A model generated the notes under the pieces. The model searched no databases and was not told the origin of the DNA. It saw only the letters and a program-made list of their open reading frames with translations. From positions 434,001-498,000 of the forward strand of contig JBJXHN010000003.1 of NCBI GenBank assembly GCA_046233135.1: a stretch of DNA of 64,000 nt. The letters run 5' to 3'. The DNA comes from JBJXHN01 sp046233135 (GTDB lineage Bacteria > Pseudomonadota > Alphaproteobacteria > Rhodospirillales > Rhodospirillaceae). Within the stretch, counting starts at the first letter, position 1. Every line of letters starts with the position of its first letter. Below, piece after piece: positions 9,291 through 16,413 of this stretch. Position numbers and translations under genes: made by a program.

Positions 9291-10619
9291 ATGCACGCTT
9301 CCGCGCCCCTCTCCGCCCTGCTCCCCGCCGATGAAGAGTTGGCGCAGACCTTGCGTGACCTGCGTCCCCATGTGGCCGCCATCATCGACGACGTGCTGAG
9401 CGACTTCTACGCCACCCTGTCTCGCACGCCCCAGCTTTACGCCTTGTTCGGCGGAGGGGACGGGATGGAGAAGGCCCGCGCTGCCCAGCGCCGCCACTGG
9501 TTGGACGTGCTGATGACCGGCGCCTGGAAGCTGCATGCCGAACAGGTTCGGCGCATCGGCCATGCCCATGTGGTGCGCGGCGTGACGCCAACGATTTTCT
9601 GTGCCTCCTACGCCCAGATCCTGTCCGGGATCGCCGGGCGCTTGGCGCGGAACAAGGAGTTGAGCCGCAAGAAGCTGCGGCGCGGCCTCGATGCCCTGGT
9701 ACGGGTGGCCTACATCGACATGATCGCCATCCTCGACCTGTACCTGCTGGAAGAGCGGGAAAGCGCGCGCGACGCCATCCGTCTGCGTGCCGAGGATTTC
9801 GAGAAGACCGTCCTTTGTGTCGCCGAAGACATCGACGACGCCGGCCGCGCCCTGGTGGACTCGGCGGAGACCCTGAGCAGCGGCACCGCCGACCTGGACG
9901 TCCGGCTGAACGGTCTGGCCGACACCGCCAGCCGCACCGCCGAGGCGATGGGCTCGGTGACCGGCGCCACCGGAGAAATCGCCAGCGCCATGGAGGAAGT
10001 CGCCCGCCGCAATACCGAGGCCGCGACCATCTCGCGCACAGCCGCCGACAAGACCTCGGCGCTGGGCAGCATCTTCGCCGAATTGAACGAAGCGACGCAG
10101 GGGATCGCCGAAGCCACCCGCCTGATCGAGGGGATCGCCCGGCAGACCCAGTTGCTCTCGCTGAACGCCGCCATCGAAGCCGCCCGGGCGGGTGCCTTGG
10201 GCAGCGGTTTCGCCGTGGTTGCCGGTGAGGTGAAAGGCCTGGCGCAGGAAACCGCCGTCGGCACCGAGAAGGTGGACAATCGGGTCGCACGGGTGCGGGC
10301 GGCGGTGGAGCGGGCCTCGGCCGCGCTCGCCGACCTGACGGCGACCACCGATGCCCTGGACACCATCACCGAACAGGTGGCCAGCGCCGTCCACCAGCAG
10401 CAGGCCGCCCACGCCGACATCAGCCGCACCATCGCCACCGTCGCCGAAAGCATGGAAACCGTCCGCCGCACTGCCGAAGACGTGCGTGGCCTGTCCCGCA
10501 GCACAGAGGCCTCGGTCGCGGCCATGCACGACACCTCCGGCGCCCTGCGTCAGCGCATCAGCGGCCTGAAGACCAATGCCGACACCTTCCTGAGCGGCGT
10601 GCTGGAGGCGGCACGGTAA
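9291..10619 (+). CDS. Globin-coupled methyl-accepting chemotaxis protein
   Basis: A soluble 442-residue receptor with no membrane segment. Residues 1-165 form a protoglobin sensor. RRIGHAHVVRGV places the probable haem-ligating proximal histidine at His93, as in HemAT-type aerotaxis sensors. Residues 190-440 form the coiled-coil methyl-accepting domain, with the signalling hairpin around residues 285-325 (LNAAIEAARAG, SGFAVVAGEV, LAQETA). The haem would sense oxygen or another gas and signal to CheA. The hairpin keeps the conserved core, but ALGSGFAVVAGEV replaces the usual ExGRGFAVVADEV. The gene stands alone with AT-rich DNA before it and converges on the next receptor gene. Confidence 0.9.
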   Translation: MHASAPLSALLPADEELAQTLRDLRPHVAAIIDDVLSDFYATLSRTPQLYALFGGGDGMEKARAAQRRHWLDVLMTGAWKLHAEQVRRIGHAHVVRGVTPTIFCASYAQILSGIAGRLARNKELSRKKLRRGLDALVRVAYIDMIAILDLYLLEERESARDAIRLRAEDFEKTVLCVAEDIDDAGRALVDSAETLSSGTADLDVRLNGLADTASRTAEAMGSVTGATGEIASAMEEVARRNTEAATISRTAADKTSALGSIFAELNEATQGIAEATRLIEGIARQTQLLSLNAAIEAARAGALGSGFAVVAGEVKGLAQETAVGTEKVDNRVARVRAAVERASAALADLTATTDALDTITEQVASAVHQQQAAHADISRTIATVAESMETVRRTAEDVRGLSRSTEASVAAMHDTSGALRQRISGLKTNADTFLSGVLEAAR

Positions 10620-10668
10620 TCGTCATGCGGCGGTCTCTCCCCCACCTTCCCGGACCCCCAACAGCAGC

Positions 10669-10698
10669 GGGGCGCCTCACCGATCCGAAAGGCGCCCC
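10669..10698 (+). terminator. Hairpin after globin-coupled receptor gene
   Basis: A perfect 9-bp inverted repeat, GGGGCGCCT (10669-10677) with AGGCGCCCC (10690-10698), lies 50 bases after the stop. No T-run follows, so termination is less certain than the fold. Confidence 0.5.
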
Positions 10699-10793
10699 AC
10701 CGGGCTGGGTGCTGAGAGGGAAGGAAGACCTCAGCCGATCTCTGTCAGGGGGATGGCACCTCACACAGCGTCACACACCGTCCGCCCCATCAC

Positions 10794-10890
10794 GCCGCTC
10801 TTCAACGGAGTCTGTTTTCTGCCGCTCTTCAGCGGCGTACTCCTCTTGCCGCTCTTCAGCGGCGTACTCCTCTTGCCGCTCTTCAGCGGC
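10794..10890. repeat. 27-bp tandem array of perfect hairpins
   Basis: Units begin at 10794, 10821, 10848 and 10875. Each unit is GCCGCT-CTTC-AGCGGC (a 6-bp stem and 4-base loop) plus GTACTCCTCTT. The first unit is degenerate and the last is cut short. The array lies between two convergent genes and contains the stop codon of the minus-strand gene (10883-10885). Period 27 keeps a frame open on the minus strand, which would encode repeating AAEERQEEY. It may act as a two-way terminator or RNA-stabilising end. Confidence 0.85.
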
Positions 10891-12013
10891 GGTCTGGCCG
10901 CTGCTGGATACAGCCGTACCATCCCAGGCCCTGGTAGGTCTCGTAGCCAGGGGTGGCATGAAAGCCGATCAGGGTGCCATCGTCCCGGGCGTAGGAACCG
11001 GACCGCTGGCCGTTGGTGTGAACGTCTACCGTTTCATGCAGCAGACCCACCCCGTCGGACGACGCGATAACCTTGAACGCCGCGTCCAGCAGCAGCACGC
11101 GGGAACGGTCGGCTTCTTCCCGGTCCAGGCGGACACCGTCGACAATGGCCCGGGCCTGGGGTTCCCAATCAAAGTGAATGCCCAGCACACCCAGCTGGCG
11201 GCCATGGGTCTCGCCTCCCTCGCGGATGGCAGCGGCATAGGTCAGCACCGCGTTGTTGCCCAAGGTCCCCATCCGGGTGATATCCGCCACGGTGTATTCG
11301 TCGCCGGAGTGGGTGGCCATGGCATTGCGGAACCAGCTGGTGGACGACACATCCGTCCCCACCACGGGATAACGATCCGGCCGGCCGTTCGCCACCACCT
11401 TGCCACTGGCGTCGCAGATCCAAAGATCCAGGTAAACCGTATAAGCGGACAGAATCACCCCAAGGCGCTTGCTGGCAAAGGACAAACGCTCCGGCGTGGC
11501 GTCTTCCAGACACTCCACGACCGCGCTGTCGGTCGCCCACCAGCGGACATCGCATGTGCGTTCATAAAGGTTGCGGTCAATCAGTTCGACCGCGTTCAGC
11601 GACAGATCCACAAGCCGTGTACTGCGGCTTTCCAGCTTCTGCGTCCGCAGATCCTCGACAATAATACGGCCGATCCGTTCCAGGTTTTCCACCTGGCTGG
11701 CCAGTTCATCCCCCAGATCGCCGGCGATATCGGCAATCTCCGAGGAAATCTTCTTCACTTCATCTGCCACGACAGCAAAACCGCGACCGGATTCACCGGC
11801 CCGTGCGCTTTCGATCAGCGCATTCAAAGCCAGGATCTTCGTCCGGGCCGTCACCGCCGTGATTTGAGAAATCTTACCCTGGGTGGTCTCTCTGACCCCG
11901 GTTGCCAAGTCGATGATGTGCTCTGGCCGCGGACGTTCTTTATTATACTCTTCCTCCGCAGCGGAATACTCAGTAAGCCGACGTTCCAATATTGCCGGGC
12001 TGATGCTGTTCAT
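10883..12013 (-). CDS. Soluble chemoreceptor-like protein: MCP signalling hairpin followed by Cache-like sensor
   Basis: A 376-residue protein read from the ATG at 12013, which has a clear GGGAGAAAG ribosome-binding site; the upstream ATG at 12031 lacks one. Residues 30-110 hold a short methyl-accepting signalling hairpin (LNALIESARAGESGRGFAVVADEVKKIS). Residues 150-370 look like a Cache/PAS-like ligand domain, with LWICDASGKVVANG, WFRNAMAT and GVLGIHFDWEPQ. This is the reverse of the usual receptor order, and I see no membrane segment, so it is probably cytoplasmic. The signalling bundle is shorter than in normal receptors. The stop codon lies inside the 27-bp hairpin array. Confidence 0.82.
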   Translation of the reverse strand: MNSISPAILERRLTEYSAAEEEYNKERPRPEHIIDLATGVRETTQGKISQITAVTARTKILALNALIESARAGESGRGFAVVADEVKKISSEIADIAGDLGDELASQVENLERIGRIIVEDLRTQKLESRSTRLVDLSLNAVELIDRNLYERTCDVRWWATDSAVVECLEDATPERLSFASKRLGVILSAYTVYLDLWICDASGKVVANGRPDRYPVVGTDVSSTSWFRNAMATHSGDEYTVADITRMGTLGNNAVLTYAAAIREGGETHGRQLGVLGIHFDWEPQARAIVDGVRLDREEADRSRVLLLDAAFKVIASSDGVGLLHETVDVHTNGQRSGSYARDDGTLIGFHATPGYETYQGLGWYGCIQQRPDRR

Positions 12014-12121
12014 GCTTCTTTCTCCCGCCATCGCGCACTCGAACCGATCTCTATACGGTGAGCGAAAAAACAGGGCATGTCACTTGGCTTTTCGCAGTGC
12101 AGCGGGTTGGGCAGGCTTACT

Positions 12122-12140
12122 ACCCTATTTAAAATAGGGT
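12122..12140. promoter_or_regulatory. Perfect 19-bp palindrome with flanking T-run
   Basis: ACCCTATTT-A-AAATAGGGT is a perfect 9-bp inverted repeat with a single central base, followed by TTTTT on the plus strand. No plus-strand gene precedes it, so an operator for the leftward receptor gene about 110 bases away fits better than a terminator. Confidence 0.45.
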
Positions 12141-12445
12141 TTTTTCACCCTTTAGGATGAGACGCCTTTAAAAACAGTAAAATTTTTAAGGCTTTTCGGT
12201 GCACTTTAGGGCTTGAATTTTCCACATCATCCGAAAGAGCTAATCGAAATTTTAGTAACTTCACATCTCATTCAACAAATTTTAAACATGAAGCGGCGTT
12301 TCGTGTCGGATCCCATACGAATCACATGGTTATCGATTCGTCTTTCCTACCGGGGGTGCGATGGGTAATCCCGTGTTTGAGCAATAATATAATTCCGATT
12401 TCGACACAAGTTTTTCCACGACTGCCCCATCCGGCATGACACCCC

Positions 12446-12480
12446 GGAGCCAGGCCCCTGGAGCCAGGCCCCTGGAGCCA
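12446..12480. repeat. 14-bp tandem repeat, two and a half copies
   Basis: GGAGCCAGGCCCCT occurs at 12446 and 12460, and GGAGCCA at 12474. The units contain the near-palindrome CCAGGCCCCTGG. Confidence 0.75.
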
Positions 12481-12587
12481 CAAGGTATATAAGGTCTTTC
12501 TCTCGTCTGCCGGCTATGCCAAGGTTCAAGGGAAGGCGGGTTTTCACAACCGCCGCGCAACAGCTTGGCTGAAAGGGAGGTTTCGTC

Positions 12588-13241
12588 ATGGAGAGCGTGA
12601 CCATGGGCGAGGCATCGTCCGACACCCACGCGGATCAGTCCCCCGCATCCCCACCGCATTCCGGTCGCCACCACCTGGATTCCATCGCTGTCTCGTCGGT
12701 GGCTCACATTACCCGGGATCAATTGGGCGCGGCGGGGCTGGCGGACCTGCTCACGGCGGCGGGTCTGGACCATTATATCAATGCACTGCCCGTCGATCCG
12801 GTACCGGAAGCAGAGGTCACGGCCCTTCATCGGGCGCTATGGACCACGGTGGACCCGGCCGAAGCGGCGGTGATCGCCGATCACGCCGGCCGGCGCGCGG
12901 CAGAGATGCTGATTGCCGAGCGCCTGCCCAAGGCGGCCAAGGGGCTGCGCTTTCTGCCCCCGGCCATGGCCGCGCGCAGCCTGATGACCGCCCTGACAAC
13001 CCATGGCCACCTGGTGACAGGTTCGGGCACCTTGCGGGCCACACCGGGCCACCCGGCGGAAATCACCATCACCAACAGCCCCTTATGCCGGGGCTATAGC
13101 GCGGACGCCCCGGTTTGCAGCTTCTACGCCGCGCTGTTCGAAGGGATCTTTCAGGCGCTGATCAGCTCCGATGCCCTGGTGCGGGAAACCCACTGTGCGG
13201 CAGCCGGCGCCGACGAGTGCCGGTTCTCTGTAACCTGGTAA
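12588..13241 (+). CDS. bchJ: BchJ-like protein with V4R domain (bacteriochlorophyll synthesis)
   Basis: A 217-residue protein. After a 30-residue variable start it matches my memory of BchJ: LDHYINALP, EAEVTALHRALW, AAEMLIAERLPKAAK, LVTGSGTLRATPG, and the V4R ending ETHCAAAGADECRFSV with the conserved two-cysteine pattern. V4R domains bind small hydrophobic ligands. BchJ was first called the 4-vinyl reductase, but BciA/BciB do that reaction, and BchJ more likely carries or channels chlorophyllide intermediates. In-frame ATGs at 12588 and 12603 are both usable. No other photosynthesis gene is in the window, so it stands apart from any photosynthesis cluster. Other V4R proteins are the alternative. 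Confidence 0.72.
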   Translation: MESVTMGEASSDTHADQSPASPPHSGRHHLDSIAVSSVAHITRDQLGAAGLADLLTAAGLDHYINALPVDPVPEAEVTALHRALWTTVDPAEAAVIADHAGRRAAEMLIAERLPKAAKGLRFLPPAMAARSLMTALTTHGHLVTGSGTLRATPGHPAEITITNSPLCRGYSADAPVCSFYAALFEGIFQALISSDALVRETHCAAAGADECRFSVTW

Positions 13242-13266
13242 CCGCACCGCCCATCTGAGGCACCCC

Positions 13267-13297
13267 AAAAGGGGCCGCTTCCGAGACGGCCCCTTTT
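13267..13297. terminator. Bidirectional terminator between bchJ-like gene and Crp/Fnr gene
   Basis: A perfect 11-bp inverted repeat, AAAAGGGGCCG with CGGCCCCTTTT around a 9-base loop, has A and T runs on both sides. It serves the two convergent genes. Confidence 0.9.
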
Positions 13298-13357
13298 CTC
13301 GCCCGTCGGCGTGGCCTTATGCCGGACTGTGCGGGTTTTACCCCGCGCAAGCCGGCA

Positions 13358-14071
13358 TCACGCGTTGGTCATATCTTCGACCAGCAGTTCCAGCCGTCCC
13401 ACGTCTTCGACGATCAGGGCGTTGCGGTCGCGCTTGACGATGCCCTTGCGGGCCAGATCGTTCAGCACCCGCGCCACGGTTTCGCGGGTGGTGCTGACCC
13501 GGCTGGCCAGATCGCTGTGCACGGGAATCGGCGTGATCACCGCCCGCCCCTCGTCATCCATGCCCGCATCCATGGCCCGGCGCAGGATTTCCGCCTGCAC
13601 CCGGTTGTTGGCGCCCAGGGTGGACAGGTCGACGATGCGGTCAGTGGCTGCGCGCACGATGGCCGTCAGCCGCCACAGCACCTGCATGGCCACCGACGAG
13701 TGATCCCGGATCACGCGCAGGAACACTTCCGGCGGCAGGGTCGCCACCATGCTGTCGGAAATGGCCATGACGCTGGCCGAACGCGGCGCGCCGTCCAAAG
13801 CCGCCAGTTCGCCGAAAAAGCCCCCGGTTTCGATATCGTCCAGGGTCACCTCACGACCGGAAGACGAATAGATCACAACCCGCGCCCGCCCGGATATGAC
13901 GAAAAAGACGTCCCGAGTCTCGCTTTGGCGGTCGATGATCTGTTCGCCGGAGGAGTACCGCTTCCAGCGGCATTGCTTCGCGATGGCCGAGCGCGCGTCG
14001 GGCGGCAATTCGGCCAGAAGGCCAACCCCATCCAGGGTTTCTGGTGTCGCAACGGTCACAGTGTTTCCCAA
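13358..14071 (-). CDS. Crp/Fnr-family transcriptional regulator
   Basis: A 237-residue protein. Residues 15-130 are a cyclic-nucleotide-type beta-barrel (GEQIIDRQSETRDVFFVISG, GFFGELAALDGAPRSASV). A dimer helix follows, then a winged helix with the recognition helix SRVSTTRETVARVLNDL (about 188-204). GELAALDGAPRSASV has the PRSA pattern of the cAMP-binding pocket, so cAMP or a related nucleotide is possible. There is no N-terminal cysteine cluster, so it is not an oxygen-sensing FNR. It is divergent from the cyclic-nucleotide-binding gene at 14280, with a palindrome between them. Confidence 0.88.
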   Translation of the reverse strand: MGNTVTVATPETLDGVGLLAELPPDARSAIAKQCRWKRYSSGEQIIDRQSETRDVFFVISGRARVVIYSSSGREVTLDDIETGGFFGELAALDGAPRSASVMAISDSMVATLPPEVFLRVIRDHSSVAMQVLWRLTAIVRAATDRIVDLSTLGANNRVQAEILRRAMDAGMDDEGRAVITPIPVHSDLASRVSTTRETVARVLNDLARKGIVKRDRNALIVEDVGRLELLVEDMTNA

Positions 14072-14184
14072 TCCTTAAAGAGCAAATTCATCCGACTGAT
14101 TAGGTTTTTTGTGTCGGTTGCCTGATTTTAAGGAAACCCGCGCGTCCAGACCATCCCGGAAAACGCCTGTGGGCTGTTCGAACG

Positions 14185-14200
14185 GATAATAAATTATCCA
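14185..14200. promoter_or_regulatory. Palindrome between divergent cyclic-nucleotide genes
   Basis: GGATAAT-AA-ATTATCC is a perfect 7-bp inverted repeat centred 83 bases before the rightward start (14280) and 120 before the leftward start (14071). Its size suits a dimeric regulator. Whether the neighbouring Crp-type protein binds it is a guess, since Crp sites usually read TGTGA-N6-TCACA. Confidence 0.45.
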
Positions 14201-14279
14201 CGCCTTCTTTACGGTTGGGCGCTAGGATGGCCACCCTGCAGGGAAATACCCGCCGCCCGTGATACAAGAGGAAGTCGGC

Positions 14280-14678
14280 ATGACCACGGATAGCAACGCC
14301 GAAACCGTTGTAGACTCACAGATTCTCAAACTTCGTCCCGGCGAGACGCTGTTCTCCGAAGGGGAGGAAGGCGACAGCGCCTACTACGTCAAATCGGGCA
14401 TGATCGAGGTGAGCCGCCGGCTGGGCAGCGCAGAGGTTGTCATCGCAACCGAACAGGAAGGCGGTATCGTCGGCGAAATGGCCCTGATCGACAACCAGCC
14501 GCGCAGCGCCACGGCACGCGCCGTGGAACCGACGGAGCTGGTGGTCGTTCCCAAGGCACAGTTCGAGGATTATCTGGCCAACACCGACCCGGTGATCCGG
14601 CGCCTGCTGGAACGGTTCGTCAACATCATCCGCTCGATCACTGCGGAAAATGTTCGCCTGATCCTCGGGATTCGCTAA
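14280..14678 (+). CDS. Single-domain cyclic-nucleotide-binding protein
   Basis: A 132-residue protein that is almost entirely one cNMP-binding barrel: LRPGETLFSEGEEGDSAYYVKSG, then GGIVGEMALIDNQPRSATARA, which carries the phosphate-binding GEMALID...PRSA signature. The ATG at 14280 is chosen because AGAGGAAG lies seven bases upstream; the GTG at 14259 has no such site. There is no DNA-binding or catalytic domain, so it probably acts through a partner. It is divergent from a Crp/Fnr gene of the same barrel family. The next gene starts 77 bases later on the same strand. Confidence 0.85.
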   Translation: MTTDSNAETVVDSQILKLRPGETLFSEGEEGDSAYYVKSGMIEVSRRLGSAEVVIATEQEGGIVGEMALIDNQPRSATARAVEPTELVVVPKAQFEDYLANTDPVIRRLLERFVNIIRSITAENVRLILGIR

Positions 14679-14755
14679 TCTCCGCTGGTCCGGGGTTCCT
14701 CGCCCCGGGATGCCCCTTAGGGTTCGCCACAGCCAACGCCCGGAGTGTGTCCGCC

Positions 14756-15523
14756 ATGGTCCGCCCAAAGTCCGCCCCGCCCGCCGCCGCCCGCACCCTC
14801 GCCACGGCCCTTCTGATGTGCGGCATCCTTGCCGCCGCACCGGTCCGGGCCGCCGAAGCTCCCGCCCCTGCCGCCGCGCCGACACCGGTGTTCGAGCAGC
14901 AACCGGCGTCGATCGCCATGGCCCCGGCGGGCTCGCAAGCCGTGAACACCAGCGACACCATCACTGCGGTCCTGAACGCCATGATGCTGGGTCCCGACGC
15001 CCCGGCACGGACCATCACCGTGCGGCTGACCGACGACTCCGACATGCACAGGCAGATGCAGGAACGCTTCGAAGTCGCACTGGCCGCCAGGGGCTATCAG
15101 GTCCTGCGCGGGGAGGAGGCCGTCGGCTCGGCCCTGGTGCTGGAATTCGACACCGCATCAAGCAAGGCGCCCCAGCGGCTGGAACAGGGGTCGCTGGTGT
15201 CCATGCGGGCCAATGTGGGCGAAAGCGAGTCCGATGACCAGGTGGAAGGCGTCATCAATGTCTTCTCCAACACCGAGGCCAGCCTGATCGGCGGGCCGGT
15301 CGAACATGCCATGCCGTCCCTGGGCGGGCCGATGCTGCGGCTGGACGTGGGCCTGACCGACCGGGCCACCGGCCGCCGCCTGTGGCAGGGCTGGGCAACC
15401 GCCGGGTCCCCCAGCCTGGGGCGGGACGTGATCGCCCTGTCGCTGGTCGATCCCCTGTCGGCAACCCTGGGCAAATCCGTCCGCGCCCAAAAGGTGACCG
15501 TCGCCGCCGTCCCCGCACCCTGA
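14756..15523 (+). CDS. Exported protein of unknown function
   Basis: A 255-residue protein with a signal peptide (LATALLMCGILAAAPVRA-AEAP). The ATG at 14756 has GGAG ten bases upstream; the GTG at 14747 is too close to it. An alanine/proline stretch follows the signal. The body has the layout of outer-membrane or periplasmic proteins of the DUF4136 sort: FEVALAARGYQVLRGEEAVGSALVLEFDT early, then LDVGLTDRATGRRLWQGWATA and a final short helix. I do not recognise a specific family. It lies 22 bases before the sterol-desaturase gene and may share its transcript. Confidence 0.65.
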   Translation: MVRPKSAPPAAARTLATALLMCGILAAAPVRAAEAPAPAAAPTPVFEQQPASIAMAPAGSQAVNTSDTITAVLNAMMLGPDAPARTITVRLTDDSDMHRQMQERFEVALAARGYQVLRGEEAVGSALVLEFDTASSKAPQRLEQGSLVSMRANVGESESDDQVEGVINVFSNTEASLIGGPVEHAMPSLGGPMLRLDVGLTDRATGRRLWQGWATAGSPSLGRDVIALSLVDPLSATLGKSVRAQKVTVAAVPAP

Positions 15524-15545
15524 TACGGCAGGGGCGGACGGCGTC

Positions 15546-16412
15546 ATGGATCTGCCCCCCTTAGACACGGTGGCAACGGACCTGCAATCCCTGCTGCTGG
15601 GCCAGGAGCCCTGGATCCGCCTGAGCTGTTTCCTCGGCGTTCTCGGGGCCGTTGCCCTGGCCGAAGCCCTGCGGCCCCGCCGCCCCTTGGGCCGGTCGCG
15701 CCTGCGGCGCTGGCCGGCCAACCTGCTTCTGGTCGGGCTCGACACCCTGCTGCTGCGACTGGTCCTGCCGGCGGTTCCGGTGGCCTTTGCCCTCCAGGTA
15801 CAAGATCTCGGCTGGGGCCTGTTCCATCAGGTGGTCCTGCCGGCCCCGCTGGCGCTGATCGCCACGGTGCTGCTGCTGGATCTGGCGATCTATGGGCAGC
15901 ATGTGATCTTCCACAAAGTCCCCGTGCTATGGCGGCTGCATCGCATGCACCATGCGGATCTGGACATCGACGTCACCACCGCCTTGCGCTTTCACCCGCT
16001 GGAAATCCTGCTCTCGACCCTGATCAAGCTGGCCCTGGTGGCCCTGCTGGGGGCGCCGGCTGCGGGGGTATTGCTGTTCGAAGTCCTGCTGAATGCCTCG
16101 GCCATGTTCAACCATGGCAACATGGCCCTGCCCGCCGGGACGGATCGTCTGCTGCGACGGGTTCTGGTGACGCCGGACATGCACCGGGTCCACCACTCCA
16201 CGATCCGCCAGGAAACCGACAGCAACTACGGCTTTGCCCTGCCCTGGTGGGATCGTCTGTTCGGCACCTACCGCGCCCAGCCTGCGGAAGGCCACACGGC
16301 CATGCGCATCGGCCTGGAGACCTTTCGCGACGAACGGGAACTGGGGCTGATTCGCCTGCTGACCCAGCCCTTCCGGCGGGCATCCGACGATCCCGGGGCA
16401 GCCTCCCCTTAA
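15546..16412 (+). CDS. Sterol desaturase / fatty acid hydroxylase family membrane protein
   Basis: A 288-residue integral membrane protein with the di-iron histidine boxes of the superfamily: HVIFHKVPVLWRLHRMHH (about 119-136), FNHGN (about 194) and MHRVHHS (about 217). There are about four membrane segments. The family hydroxylates or desaturates lipids using oxygen; the substrate (hopanoid, fatty acid or carotenoid) cannot be told from sequence. The gene ends one base before the end of the convergent ammonium-transporter gene. Confidence 0.88.
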   Translation: MDLPPLDTVATDLQSLLLGQEPWIRLSCFLGVLGAVALAEALRPRRPLGRSRLRRWPANLLLVGLDTLLLRLVLPAVPVAFALQVQDLGWGLFHQVVLPAPLALIATVLLLDLAIYGQHVIFHKVPVLWRLHRMHHADLDIDVTTALRFHPLEILLSTLIKLALVALLGAPAAGVLLFEVLLNASAMFNHGNMALPAGTDRLLRRVLVTPDMHRVHHSTIRQETDSNYGFALPWWDRLFGTYRAQPAEGHTAMRIGLETFRDERELGLIRLLTQPFRRASDDPGAASP

Positions 16413-16413
16413 C

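Larger units (their letters stand above)
12014..12587. other. AT-rich divergent intergenic region
   Basis: These 574 bases separate the minus-strand receptor gene from the plus-strand bchJ-like gene and should carry both promoters. Bases 12120-12410 are much richer in A+T than the genome around them. It holds a palindrome (12122-12140), an imperfect inverted repeat near 12163-12191 and a 14-bp tandem repeat (12446-12480). TATATAAGG near 12484 could be a -10 element for the rightward gene. No coding region is convincing. Confidence 0.5.

Noticed and set aside
10794..10890. CRISPR-like short repeats (also 61112-61180)
   Set aside because: Whole units are identical including the would-be spacers; they are simple tandem hairpins.
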